A DNA stretch of 14,127 bases from an uncultured Actinomycetes bacterium (GCA_937876275.1 CALFIA010000189.1:1-14127); one strand, 5' to 3'; counted from the stretch's first letter, positions 1 through 9,683 are shown. Notes: generated by a model not told the origin, from the sequence alone. Translations and numbers: made by a program.

Positions 1-3000
1 ATCTGGCATTGCGCCTTGTCCTGGCAACACTACACGGTGGGCGTCTCGCAGGCGACGAACGATCTCACTGTCACCAGCTTCACGATCGGGGGCGTTCAGG
101 ATGCCTCCGGCAACGCGATGACCTCCACGACAGTGCCGAACGGTGCCAACAACATCGCTGGCTCGAAGGCGATCGTGGTCGATTCCCTTGCCCCCGATGC
201 GCCAGGCGCTCCTGCCTTGACCGCCGTGGGAGGAACCACCCCGCCGGCGAACACGCTCAATGGCACGAACACCAATCTGACGGCCACCGCGACGATTACT
301 GCGAACCAGGCAGTCGGTGGCTCGGCTCAGCTGCGCATTAATGGTGTCGTCATTGCGACCGATTCGACGATCCTGACCGGTGAGACGAGTGTCAGTTTCA
401 CGATGGGTACGGCAACCGCTGCGGCGCTGCAGGCTGCGGTCGCATCCGGTGGCTCGGTCACCGTGGTGGCGATTGATGCTGCGGGCAATATCTCGACAGC
501 CGGCGCGGCCACCACGTTGACCGTCGACTACACCGCACCCACCGCCGCGATCAGCAGCAGTGCTTCCTCGTTGAAGTACGGCCAGACGGCAACGCTGACC
601 ATCACGCTCAGCAAGTCGGTGACTGATTTCGTCTCCGGTGATTTCAGCATCAGTGGCGGCACGATCACTTCCTTCACCGGCTCCGGCACGTCTTACACCG
701 CGGTCTTCACTCCTACGGCCAATACCTCGTCGGGCACGGCAACGATCTCGATTCCGACCGCACGGTTCACTGACTCGAACGGCAATGCGAATACCGCTGC
801 AAGCAACACAATTTCGATCAGTGTCGATAACGTCGTTCCGACCATCTCCTCGGCCACGATCGCCTCGAGTAACGGCACGGCCACATTGGCCAAGGCCGGC
901 AACACGATCACCGTGACCCTGGCCACCTCGGAGAACGTGACGATTGCCGGCGGCACGCCTTCCATTCCGCTGACCATCGGCTCAAGTGTCGTGAACTCCA
1001 CGTATGTCTCCGGAAGCGGCACAAATTCGCTGGTCTTCCGTTACACGGTGGTCGCCGGTGACACCGATACGTCAGGCGGTATCGGTGTCGGAGCAATTGC
1101 GGCCAACGGAGCCACGCTGACCGACGCGGCAGGCAACGCTCTCAATGACACGTTTACCGCTCCGACCAATGCGATTGTTGTCGACACCACGGCTCCCAAC
1201 GCGCCGATCGTCACCGGAAGTTCGCCGGTCAATGTCGGCACCGCGACGCCGACCATTTCCGGTACCGCCGAGGCAGGTGCCACGGTGCGTGTCTACGACA
1301 CCTCGGTGTCTCCGGTCGCACTTCTGGGCACAGTGACCGCCGGCGGCGGGGGAGCGTGGTCGATCACCTCCACCTCACTGGCCGATGGAGACCATGCGGT
1401 GAGCGCGACCGCGACCGACTCCGCGGGCAACCTCTCCGCCGATGCGACTGCCGTCACCTGGCGAGTGGATCTCACCGCGCCGGCTGCTCCGTTACTGAAT
1501 TCGATTGCCGACGACACCGGCCGTTCCTCGACAGACCGCATCACGAACGACACCACGATCACCGTGATCGGCACGGCCGAGGCCGGCTCCACGGTTCAGC
1601 TCTACGCAGGTGGCTCCGCGACGGGTTCGAGTGTCACCGCGAACTCCTCGGGTGCCTGGATAGCCACCACCGGAACTCTGTCCGCCGGCGCTTCGACTCT
1701 CACGGCCAAGGCCACTGATGCTGCGGGCAATACGTCCGTGGCCTCCGCTGGTCTCACCGTCACGATCGACACCACGGCGCCCACGGCTCCGTTGATCACC
1801 GCGCCGACCACGCCGTCGGCTAATGCGCTGCCCACCCTCGCAGGCACAACGACGTCCAACGAGATCATCGCGATCTACGACGGGGGCTCGACTCTTCTCG
1901 GAACCACCGTGGCTAACAATGCAGGCGCCTGGACGTTCACGCTGACCAGTTCGCTGCTCGAGGGCTCGCATTCCTTCACTGCCACAGGCACCGATGTCGC
2001 GGGCAACACGAGCGCGCAGGGAACGGCCGTGACATACGTGGTCGATACGACTCCGCCGTCTGTCACCCTCGGTGCCATTGCCGGAAATAACGACATCACC
2101 TATGCCGAGAAGGTCAGCGGCGTGACTCTGGCAGGCACTGTGGAGAGCGGCGCAACGGTTGCGGTCAAGATCCTGGGTTCCGCCGCGCACGGCACCGTGA
2201 CGTACCCGACTGCCACGACGTGGGCCTATGTCATCGACTCAACGGACTGGACGGCCATTGGCACCACGTCGCCGATCCCGTTCGAGATCACGGCCAGTGA
2301 TGCGCTGGGCAATGCGACTGTCATCAGTCGCAGCGTGACGGCAAATCTCGCCAGCCTCGCGGTACCCGGCGCACCGAGCCTTGATGCTGCCTCGGATTCG
2401 GGTAACCGTGACTTCACCACGAACCTGTCGACGGTGACCGTCAACGTCGCATTGGTGAATTCGGGCGCGCTGCAGAACCGCGCTGGCCAGGTTCTCGATC
2501 TCCTCGATGGCTCGGGCTATGTCATTGCTACCCACACTCTCGTGGCCGGCGATATTGCGGCGGGTACCTACGCCTTCACACTCGCTAGCCAGGCAGATGG
2601 CACCTATGACCTCGCCGCTCGAATTTCTGAGGCCGGCACTGCGGTCGATTCCTCGACAGGCAGTTTCGTTATCGACACGCGCCCGGTCGACGCACCGGGC
2701 ACTCCGGATCTCACCTCTGGCAGCGATTCCGGTGTCTCGAGCACCGACAACCTCACCAATGTCTCGTCGGCGGCGTTCACGGTCTCGATCTCGAGCATTC
2801 ACATCAGTGCCTCGGGCCTCGTGGCGGACGACCAAGTACGCCTGCTCGTGGACGGCACGGTGGTTGATACCGCGACATTGAGCGCCCCAATTCCGGGCTC
2901 GCTCACCTTCCCGAGCATCGTGCTCACCGCAGGGGCACACACCATCACTGCAGTCGCTTTCCGTCCGTCCAACAGCGCAACGAGCCCGAACTCCTCCGCG

Positions 3001-6000
3001 CTGATTGTCACAGTTGATCGCACCGGCAGTGCAGCAACGGCGGCCCCGGTTCTACTTGCCGCCGATGACACTGGCAGCTCGAACTCCGACAACATCACGA
3101 GCATCCCGGAGCCGCGCCTGACGGTTTCCCTGGCAGGCACAGGTGCTGCCGCGGGCGATCAGGTCAAGATCCTTGACGGGGCCACAGTTCTCGGCACTGC
3201 CACGGTAACTGCAGCCGACGTGGCAGCCGGCTCGGCAACAGTTGCGCTGACGACGTCGCTCTCTGAGGGCGTGAACTCGCTGACCGCTCGCCTCGATGAC
3301 CGTGCCGGCAATGTCGGAACATCGTCGTCGGCCTTGTCAGTCACCTTGGCCACCCAGCTGCCCACGGCCCCGACTCCGACTCTCGCGAGTGGCTCGGATT
3401 CCGGCACGGTGGGGGATCGCATCACCAATGACACCACGCCCACCATCTCGGGCAGCGGCACGAACGGGCAGGTCATCACCCTCTACTCGAGCGGTGTCGC
3501 CATTGGCACCGCGACCGTCACGGGCGGCGCATGGTCCATCACGCCAGGTACCGCGCTCGCTGCTGGCCAGCGCTCGCTCACGGTCACTGCGACAGACACT
3601 GCCGGCAACGTCAGCAATCCGAGTGCGCCGCTGATCGTCACCATTGACGCGAGTGCTCCTGCACTGCCGGTCGCCACTGGCATCACCGTGGATAGCGGCA
3701 CAAGCAGCTCCGACGGCATAACGAATGACTCCGATATCTCGATTAGTGGCACTGCTGAAGTGGGCGCCACGATCACGGTGACCTGGAGCGGGGGCACGCG
3801 CACCACTACTGCCGATGCCACCGGTGCCTGGACGATTGCCAGCACCGGCACCCTCGTTGACGGCACTTACTCCTTCTCCATCACCGCGACCGATACCGCG
3901 GGCAACGTCAGCACTGCCGCGACGACGAGCGTCACTATTGACACGGTTGCGCCGGTTGCGCCCGCGGTGACATCGCCGGCCGCAACTCGCACTAACCCGC
4001 CTGCCATCGCTGGTACCGGAGTCACTGGCTCCACCGTCACGATTTATGACGGTCCGACCCTGCTCGGCACGGCGTCCGTGAGTGGCGGCACCTGGAGTTT
4101 CACGCCGGCATCTGCGCTGAGCGAAGGTACTCATTCGATTTCTGCGACACAGTCGGATACTGCGGGCAACATCTCTTCGGCTTCAACCTCGTTCAACGTC
4201 CTTATCGACACCACGGCACCCGCGGTGCCCACCGTTGACGCTCAGACCACGAACACGCTGAGCCCCACCATCACGGGCACGGGTGTTGCCGGCTCGACGA
4301 TCAAGCTCTACCGCAGTGGTGTCCTGCTCAACCCGTCGACCACGGTGACGGTCAACAGTCAGGGTGTCTGGGCATACGCGGCGACCTTCGTTGCTACCGG
4401 TCTGCAACTGGTGTCGGCAAATGCCTCGGATGCCGTCGGCAACACGTCGACGACCTCGACCGATGCGTCCATCCTGATCGATCAGGTGGCGCCGGCAGTC
4501 CCGGTGATCACCGGTTCGCCCATATCGACCAACGTGGCGACCCCGACGGTCACCGGCACGGCAGAGGCAAACGCCACAGTGAAGCTTTACGTGGCCGCGC
4601 TCCTGATCGGCGAGACGACCGCTAACGGCGCTGGTGCCTGGAGCATCGTCACCTCGTCGCTGGCAACAGGCTCCTACTCGATCACCGCCAAGGCCACCGA
4701 CGCAGCGGGTAACACCAGCGCCAGTTCGGCTGCGGCAAGCCTGAGCGTCGATATCACGCCGCCGGCTGCTCCGACCATGAACGCGATCACGACCTATTCC
4801 TTGACACAGGCCCTGAGCGGCACTGCCGAAGCGGGCTCGACAGTCAAGGTCTACGACGGCACGACTCTCGTGGGCACGACGACGGCTGACGTGAATGGCA
4901 GCTGGTCTCTGACGACGGCGAACCTGGGTGCCGGTGCGCATTCACTCACTGCGACAGCAACAGACCCAGCAGGCAACACCGGCGTGGCGTCCAGCCCGGC
5001 ACGGACGATCTCGGCGACCTACTCCGCGATCCTCAGCGCCGCAGACGGCACTGACACTAATCAGCTCGCCCTCTCTGCATCTCAGTACGCGGCCGACGGG
5101 CTGACTCAGATCGACAATGCTGCGAAGGCAGGACTCCTGAACGATGTTCTGGACGCAGCAGCGCTCACCTCGGTCGACACGCGTGCAGAGCTGTCGGCTC
5201 TCGCCGACACGGTGGCAGGGGTCCTGGCCACTGCTGCGGGTCAGACAGCGTCGCCGGCATTAACCCCGGAGGCTCTTGCAGCCATCGGCCTGACGGGTGT
5301 CACCAGTGCGAACCTCGCGGATGTCATCGCCGCGATCGCTGCGACGGCCGACAACGGCTCGGGCGCCGACACCTTCACCGAACTCGCTTCGGTTGTTGCC
5401 AGTGCTGTTGCCGCGGCGGCAACTCGTGACGCCGCCCTGGCGATCATCAGCGCCTACACGGGCAGTAACACCGCACCGACCACATCCACCTACGTTGATG
5501 CACAAGTCACCGGCGTGACCTCGGGCAACATCGCCTCCATCAACACGCTCATCGGCGTGATGAGCAGCACTGCGACAGATACCACCGCTGAGGTGCAAGC
5601 AGCGGTTGATGCCTACACCGCCGTGCTCGCGGCCGCTGATGGCGCGCGCAACAACAGCGCGCAGCTCGTGGCCTCGCAGTACGCGGCCATGGGCATGAGC
5701 GCGATCGACACTCCGGCAGACCTCGCGCTGATGAACCGCATCCTCGATACGGCCACGACAGCGCAGGTCGACACTGCTGCCGAGCTCTACGCCCTCGGCA
5801 ACGTCGTCACGGGCATCATGACGGCAGCTGCCGGCGGCACCACGAGCCTTACTGCAGCTGACTTCGCATTGATTGGTGTCACGGGCGTGACCTCCGCAAA
5901 CCTGGCGTCTGTCCTGGGCGCGATCTCAGCCACGGCCGATGATGGCACCGGAGTTGACACCTTGGTGGAGATTCAGGCTCTCGTCGATCAGATCGTGGCG

Positions 6001-9000
6001 AGTGCGCGAGCTGCAGCCCTGGCGATCATCACCGGCTACAACGGCACCAACACCGTTCCGACGGCCAATGACTACTTGAATGCCGGCATCACCGGCGTCG
6101 ACGCGACAAACCTCGCAGCCATCAACACAGTGATCGCGACGGCCGCCTCGACTGCCAAGGACTCCGCGGTCGAGGTGCAGGTCATTGTCAACGCCTACAG
6201 CGACCTACTGGCCGGTGCCGACGGAAACGCGGCGAATAACAACGTGTCGCTTACGGCATCTCAGTACGCCCTGCTCGGGGTTACGGCCATTGACTCGTCG
6301 ACCAAGGCCAGCCTCATGAACGATGTTGTCGACGGATCGGCCCGCACGGCTGTCGATACCCAAGCTGAGCTCATCACGATCGCGTCAGTGATCGACCGAC
6401 TGTTCATTCTCGCGGTTGGTGGCACGCCGGCACCGGCTCTCACGGCTGCCGACTTCGCACTCCTGGGCATTTCCGGAGTAACGGCCGATAACCTGCCGGC
6501 GATCCTCGACGCTCTCGCGGCCACTGCGGATGACGGCAGCGGCATCGATACCTTTGCTGAGCTGCAGAGTGCTGTGACTGCTGCCGCGAACGCGGCCTCT
6601 GCCGCGCTGGCCGTGATCAGTGGTTACACCGGATCGAATACCGCACCCACGGTCGCTGATTACGCGGCCGCGGGAGTCACCGGTGTCGAGGCAGGCAATC
6701 TTGCAGCCATTAACTCGGTAATTGGCCCGCTGACGTCTAGCGAGACTGACACGCGCGCCGAGGTACAGGCCATCGTTGACGCGTACAACGTGCTGCTCGC
6801 GGCGGCAGACGGCGTTGCCGGCACCGGTGGCACCTTGACCGCAGCTCAGTTCCAGATCCTGGGCGTCACGTCAATCAACACGACCTCCGAAGCGCTCCTC
6901 ATGAGCCTGGTGGCTGACACCCTCACGGTGTCCCAGATTGATACCAAGTCAGAACTCGTGGCGCTGGCGTCTATCGTCGATCGGCTGATGACAGTTGCTG
7001 CAGGCGGCGTTGCCTCTCCGGCGCTGACAGCAGCCGATTTCGCGGCACTGGGAATTCCAGGGGTAAATGCCTCGAACCTGGCCGGAGTGCTCGCGGCCAT
7101 CGCGGCCACGGCCGATGACGGCACGGGGATAAATACCTTCGCGAAACTGTCGTCGGTGGTGAGCGCTTCCGTCGCTGCCCAAGAGGCGGCAGCGCTTGCG
7201 GTGATCGCGGCTTACACGGGCTCGAATGCGGCACCGACCACTGACAACTACACGTTGATCCAGGTGACCGGAGTGACATCTGGCAATCTGGCGACGATCA
7301 ACTCGGCTATCGCCCCGCTCTCGAGTGCGGCCACCGATTCGACCGCTGAGGTGCAGGCGATCGTCGATGCCTACCTTGCCGTTCTCGTCGCTGCAGACGG
7401 AAACCTCGACAATGATCCGGCGGTCACGCAGGCACAGTTCACCGCGCTCGGCCTGACCACGATCGACAATGCGGCGAAGGTCAGCCTGCTCAACCAGGTG
7501 CTCGACTCACGGCCGGCATCTGCGGTCGACACCTACGCAGAGCTTGCGAACCTCGCCTCCATTGTCGCTCGCATCATCGATGCCGCTGCCGGCATCACCC
7601 CTGTTCCTGCGCTGACCGCAGCCGATTTCGCTGCCATCGGCATCAGTGGGGTGACGGCTTACAACGTCGACCAGATCGTCGCGGCGATCGCCGCTACCGC
7701 CGACAGCGGCAGCGCTGTTGACACGGTCAACGGCCTAAGCAGCGTGGTCGATGCGGCCATCGCCCAGGCAAAGGCTGATGCAATCACCACGATCGCTGCC
7801 TACGACGGCACGAATACCGCGCCGACTATTGCCGACTTTGCCAACGCCGAAGTCACCGGCGTGACGTTCGCGAACCTCGGCGCCATCAACTCTGTCATCG
7901 CCGTGCGCCTGCCGGTCGTCACCGATTCGACGGTCGAGATCCAGGCCATCGTTGACGTGTACGCGGCGATCCTGACCGCTGCTGATGGAAATGCTGCTGC
8001 CACTTCACTGAATCTCTCGGCGACTGATTACACGACCATCGGCCTCACCGGAATCGACGACGCCGCTGAGGTTGCGCTCATGAACTCGGTTCTCAGCGGC
8101 CGCACCAATGCCCAGGTCGATACCTACGCCGAGCTGGCCGAGATCGCTCGTGTCGTCGAGGCGCTTGCGCTCACTGCGGCCGGAGGCACGCCCTCGCCGG
8201 CCATCACGCTCGCAGATCTGGCACTTCTCGGCATCACGGGAATCGATGCGAGCAACCTTGATCAATTCCTGACCGCAGTTGCCGCCACGGCTTCGGATGG
8301 ATCAGGTATCAATTCCCTTGCCAAGTTGCAGGCGATCAGCAATCAGGTCAATGCCGATCAGGATGCCGCGTTGGCACTGATCGCGGCCTATGACGGTACG
8401 AACGCTGCACCGTCGCTGGCTACCTTCATCGCGGCCGGAGTGAGCGGCGTCGATGCATCGAACCTCGCCGGAATAAATTCCTTCCTGGCCACGATGGCGT
8501 CCGGGATCACTGACTCCCTTGCCGAGGTTCAGGCCCTTGTTGATGCTTACATCGTGCTCGCGCCGGGTGTCGACGGAATCGACAACGACAACGTCGATCT
8601 GACCTTGGCCCAGTGGCAGGCTCTGGGCTTCGTCGAGGCACTGACGCCGGCTGACGTCCAGGCCCTCGACGACCTCTTCGACACCATTGACTGGACCATC
8701 GCGGTCGACGCCAGCACTGCCACCACCAGTGGTCAGGCAGCGCTGGCTGCACTTCGCGTCATTCCTCGCTCGGGCGGTGATCCTGCCCCGGCGCCCGTAG
8801 TTTCCCCGACCCCTACCGCCACGCCGACAGCGACCGCTACCCCTGCGGCACGACCGACTCTCGCGCCGGTTCCCGCATTCACGCGCAGGCCCGCTCCGCA
8901 ACCGTCTCCGACGGAAACGCCGGTGTACTCGAATGCTCCGCAACCAGGTGTCGGCATCCAGGAAGTCGCACCGGGAATGGTGGCTGCCGTGGTCGACAGT

Positions 9001-9567
9001 GTCGATCAGCAGCCGCTCGTGGAAATCATCAAGGACGTCACCATGCGGATTACCCTTCCCGAGGGCATCCAACTCGCTTTGAGCTCCATCCTGACCGACG
9101 GTAAGCGCGCGAAGATCGCCAATGACGGGGCGATCATCGTCGTGCAGGGTGCGACAGTTCAGATCTCGGGTACTGGCTTCACGCCTAATTCACTGGTGGA
9201 TGTCTGGATCTACTCCACGCCCACGCATCTTGGTACGGCAAGTACCGATGCAGCGGGTGCCTTCACTGAGACGTTCCCGATTCCCGCGAACGTGCCCGCG
9301 GGTGATCACACCATCAAGGTTGACGGCAAGACTTCGACAGGACAGCTCTCAACAGTCAGCGTTGGAGTGCGTGTGCTGCCGAAGTCGCAGGAATCATCTG
9401 TCGACACGGTGAAGCCATCGCCGACCGCGACGAATTCTGCCGGACTGAGTGAAAGCTCAAGCCTGATCAACTCGACCACCGGCATGCTGCTCGGAGCAGT
9501 CCTCCTGCTGCTCATCCTGGGCTTCCTCCTGATCGCGGCCCGTCGTCGCCGGAGTGGTGCGCGGTAG
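1..9567 (+). CDS. Giant modular cell-surface protein (Ig-like modules plus 196-aa repeats), 5' truncated
   Basis: The reading frame is open from base 1 to the TAG at 9565-9567 with no stop, so the gene starts upstream; the TTG at 16 is only the first start-like codon in the window and has no ribosome site. About 3,188 codons are visible. Residues below are numbered from that TTG. Order: about sixteen bacterial Ig-like modules (boundaries 55 to 1668), six full plus one partial ~196-residue helical-looking repeats (1669 to ~2915), a Pro/Thr-rich linker (~2918-2979), a last Ig-like module containing SGTGF (~3046-3123), a Ser/Thr-rich stretch, a hydrophobic helix (3157-3175) and an RRRR tail. No enzymatic domain and no cysteine-rich region are seen. 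The layout fits an envelope-anchored stalk or adhesin that projects its N-terminus outward. That role is inferred from architecture; the ligand is unknown and the tip domain and signal peptide lie outside the window. Call as surface protein is firm, function is not. Confidence 0.9.
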   Translation: MWHCALSWQHYTVGVSQATNDLTVTSFTIGGVQDASGNAMTSTTVPNGANNIAGSKAIVVDSLAPDAPGAPALTAVGGTTPPANTLNGTNTNLTATATITANQAVGGSAQLRINGVVIATDSTILTGETSVSFTMGTATAAALQAAVASGGSVTVVAIDAAGNISTAGAATTLTVDYTAPTAAISSSASSLKYGQTATLTITLSKSVTDFVSGDFSISGGTITSFTGSGTSYTAVFTPTANTSSGTATISIPTARFTDSNGNANTAASNTISISVDNVVPTISSATIASSNGTATLAKAGNTITVTLATSENVTIAGGTPSIPLTIGSSVVNSTYVSGSGTNSLVFRYTVVAGDTDTSGGIGVGAIAANGATLTDAAGNALNDTFTAPTNAIVVDTTAPNAPIVTGSSPVNVGTATPTISGTAEAGATVRVYDTSVSPVALLGTVTAGGGGAWSITSTSLADGDHAVSATATDSAGNLSADATAVTWRVDLTAPAAPLLNSIADDTGRSSTDRITNDTTITVIGTAEAGSTVQLYAGGSATGSSVTANSSGAWIATTGTLSAGASTLTAKATDAAGNTSVASAGLTVTIDTTAPTAPLITAPTTPSANALPTLAGTTTSNEIIAIYDGGSTLLGTTVANNAGAWTFTLTSSLLEGSHSFTATGTDVAGNTSAQGTAVTYVVDTTPPSVTLGAIAGNNDITYAEKVSGVTLAGTVESGATVAVKILGSAAHGTVTYPTATTWAYVIDSTDWTAIGTTSPIPFEITASDALGNATVISRSVTANLASLAVPGAPSLDAASDSGNRDFTTNLSTVTVNVALVNSGALQNRAGQVLDLLDGSGYVIATHTLVAGDIAAGTYAFTLASQADGTYDLAARISEAGTAVDSSTGSFVIDTRPVDAPGTPDLTSGSDSGVSSTDNLTNVSSAAFTVSISSIHISASGLVADDQVRLLVDGTVVDTATLSAPIPGSLTFPSIVLTAGAHTITAVAFRPSNSATSPNSSALIVTVDRTGSAATAAPVLLAADDTGSSNSDNITSIPEPRLTVSLAGTGAAAGDQVKILDGATVLGTATVTAADVAAGSATVALTTSLSEGVNSLTARLDDRAGNVGTSSSALSVTLATQLPTAPTPTLASGSDSGTVGDRITNDTTPTISGSGTNGQVITLYSSGVAIGTATVTGGAWSITPGTALAAGQRSLTVTATDTAGNVSNPSAPLIVTIDASAPALPVATGITVDSGTSSSDGITNDSDISISGTAEVGATITVTWSGGTRTTTADATGAWTIASTGTLVDGTYSFSITATDTAGNVSTAATTSVTIDTVAPVAPAVTSPAATRTNPPAIAGTGVTGSTVTIYDGPTLLGTASVSGGTWSFTPASALSEGTHSISATQSDTAGNISSASTSFNVLIDTTAPAVPTVDAQTTNTLSPTITGTGVAGSTIKLYRSGVLLNPSTTVTVNSQGVWAYAATFVATGLQLVSANASDAVGNTSTTSTDASILIDQVAPAVPVITGSPISTNVATPTVTGTAEANATVKLYVAALLIGETTANGAGAWSIVTSSLATGSYSITAKATDAAGNTSASSAAASLSVDITPPAAPTMNAITTYSLTQALSGTAEAGSTVKVYDGTTLVGTTTADVNGSWSLTTANLGAGAHSLTATATDPAGNTGVASSPARTISATYSAILSAADGTDTNQLALSASQYAADGLTQIDNAAKAGLLNDVLDAAALTSVDTRAELSALADTVAGVLATAAGQTASPALTPEALAAIGLTGVTSANLADVIAAIAATADNGSGADTFTELASVVASAVAAAATRDAALAIISAYTGSNTAPTTSTYVDAQVTGVTSGNIASINTLIGVMSSTATDTTAEVQAAVDAYTAVLAAADGARNNSAQLVASQYAAMGMSAIDTPADLALMNRILDTATTAQVDTAAELYALGNVVTGIMTAAAGGTTSLTAADFALIGVTGVTSANLASVLGAISATADDGTGVDTLVEIQALVDQIVASARAAALAIITGYNGTNTVPTANDYLNAGITGVDATNLAAINTVIATAASTAKDSAVEVQVIVNAYSDLLAGADGNAANNNVSLTASQYALLGVTAIDSSTKASLMNDVVDGSARTAVDTQAELITIASVIDRLFILAVGGTPAPALTAADFALLGISGVTADNLPAILDALAATADDGSGIDTFAELQSAVTAAANAASAALAVISGYTGSNTAPTVADYAAAGVTGVEAGNLAAINSVIGPLTSSETDTRAEVQAIVDAYNVLLAAADGVAGTGGTLTAAQFQILGVTSINTTSEALLMSLVADTLTVSQIDTKSELVALASIVDRLMTVAAGGVASPALTAADFAALGIPGVNASNLAGVLAAIAATADDGTGINTFAKLSSVVSASVAAQEAAALAVIAAYTGSNAAPTTDNYTLIQVTGVTSGNLATINSAIAPLSSAATDSTAEVQAIVDAYLAVLVAADGNLDNDPAVTQAQFTALGLTTIDNAAKVSLLNQVLDSRPASAVDTYAELANLASIVARIIDAAAGITPVPALTAADFAAIGISGVTAYNVDQIVAAIAATADSGSAVDTVNGLSSVVDAAIAQAKADAITTIAAYDGTNTAPTIADFANAEVTGVTFANLGAINSVIAVRLPVVTDSTVEIQAIVDVYAAILTAADGNAAATSLNLSATDYTTIGLTGIDDAAEVALMNSVLSGRTNAQVDTYAELAEIARVVEALALTAAGGTPSPAITLADLALLGITGIDASNLDQFLTAVAATASDGSGINSLAKLQAISNQVNADQDAALALIAAYDGTNAAPSLATFIAAGVSGVDASNLAGINSFLATMASGITDSLAEVQALVDAYIVLAPGVDGIDNDNVDLTLAQWQALGFVEALTPADVQALDDLFDTIDWTIAVDASTATTSGQAALAALRVIPRSGGDPAPAPVVSPTPTATPTATATPAARPTLAPVPAFTRRPAPQPSPTETPVYSNAPQPGVGIQEVAPGMVAAVVDSVDQQPLVEIIKDVTMRITLPEGIQLALSSILTDGKRAKIANDGAIIVVQGATVQISGTGFTPNSLVDVWIYSTPTHLGTASTDAAGAFTETFPIPANVPAGDHTIKVDGKTSTGQLSTVSVGVRVLPKSQESSVDTVKPSPTATNSAGLSESSSLINSTTGMLLGAVLLLLILGFLLIAARRRRSGAR
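181..5019 (+). repeat. Tandem bacterial Ig-like modules (~16 copies, ~100 residues each)
   Basis: Modules begin at a recurring boundary of the form (V/I)D-x-(T/V)-(A/P)-P-x-x-P. Boundaries fall near residues 55, 170, 270, 389, 484, 584, 676, 783, 886, 1000, 1110, 1210, 1308, 1397, 1488 and 1578, a mean spacing of about 101. Many modules carry the internal signature GTAEAGATV...GAWS...L-x-x-G-x-x-x-x-x-A-T-D-x-A-G-N-x-S, typical of the Big_13-like class of RTX-type adhesin repeats. The module at ~170-270 differs: it has LKYGQTATLTITLSKSV and a DFSISGG element, resembling Big_12-like modules. Modules at ~783-1110 lack the canonical GAW core and carry SDSG or DDTG headers. The copies differ clearly in sequence, so this is an old array and not a recent expansion. 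Each module is expected to fold as a small beta sandwich, together forming a long rod. Confidence 0.88.
5020..8760 (+). repeat. Six and a half tandem copies of a ~196-residue Ala/Thr-rich repeat
   Basis: Copies begin at a Tyr of the motif Y-x-x-(V/I/L)-L-x-x-A-D-G, at bases 5020, 5614, 6196, 6784, 7372, 7960 and 8548. The intervals are 594, 582, 588, 588, 588 and 588 bases, i.e. 198, 194, 196, 196, 196 and 196 residues. The last copy breaks off after about 70 residues. Each copy contains three related units with the core T-x-x-(D/Q)-(Y/F)-x-x-x-G-(V/I)-T-G-(V/I), a short hydrophobic segment, and then D-(T/S)-x-(A/V)-E-(V/L/I). The pattern, rich in Ala, Leu and Ile with few Pro and regular hydrophobic spacing, suggests helical bundles rather than beta sandwiches. 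Synonymous positions differ strongly between copies, so the conservation is at protein level. I do not recognise a named Pfam family with certainty; similar segments occur in large bacterial surface proteins as far as I recall. Confidence 0.85.
9469..9552 (+). other. C-terminal anchor of the giant protein: NSTTG, membrane helix, Arg tail
   Basis: The protein ends with NSTTG (residues 3152-3156), directly followed by a 19-residue hydrophobic segment (3157-3175) and RRRR. This is the three-part layout of a sortase sorting signal, but the LPxTG or LAxTG pentapeptide is missing: only the TG pair is kept. Without a recognised sortase motif, the simplest reading is a stop-transfer helix that leaves the protein in the membrane with the tail in the cytoplasm. 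A non-standard sortase is the alternative. Confidence 0.7.
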
Positions 9568-9599
9568 CCAATTCGAGGGCTTTCCCTCACGAAATTGGC
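9567..9599. terminator. Stem-loop between two convergent genes, probable bidirectional terminator
   Basis: GCCAATTCGAGGG (from 9567) pairs with CCCTCACGAAATTGGC (to 9599). The match has one single-base bulge and one two-base bulge, and the loop is about four bases. It begins on the last base of the stop codon of the surface-protein gene and lies 85 bp from the stop of the convergent reductase gene. There is no clear T-run downstream, as is common in high-GC actinobacteria, so its efficiency is uncertain. Confidence 0.6.
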
Positions 9600-9683
9600 A
9601 CTTCGCTTGCTTCATCTAAAGAGAAGTGAGCGGTCAACCTCAGGTGGGCCGAGATAGTGCTTCAGCCCGGGAGCGGGCTCGTA

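Noticed and set aside
1492..2190. Long open frame on the minus strand within the surface-protein gene (also 2239-2940, 3337-4134, 4183-4941, 8302-9072)
   Set aside because: These are opposite-strand shadows of a GC-rich, Ala/Thr-rich repetitive gene. They are rich in Arg, Gly, Cys and His with no domain pattern and no ribosome site.
5020..8547. DNA-level tandem array or CRISPR-like repeat
   Set aside because: The period is 588 bases with strongly diverged codons and an unbroken reading frame; there are no short identical repeats with unique spacers.
5020..8600. EF-hand-like calcium loops at the A-D-G-N-x-x-N-D stretches opening each 196-residue repeat
   Set aside because: Only the D-G pair is constant. 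The spaced acidic ligands of an EF-hand are present in one or two copies and missing in the others.
9384..9400. LPKSQ near residue 3124 as a sortase motif
   Set aside because: It lacks the T-G residues and lies more than 30 residues before the membrane helix, too far for a sorting signal.
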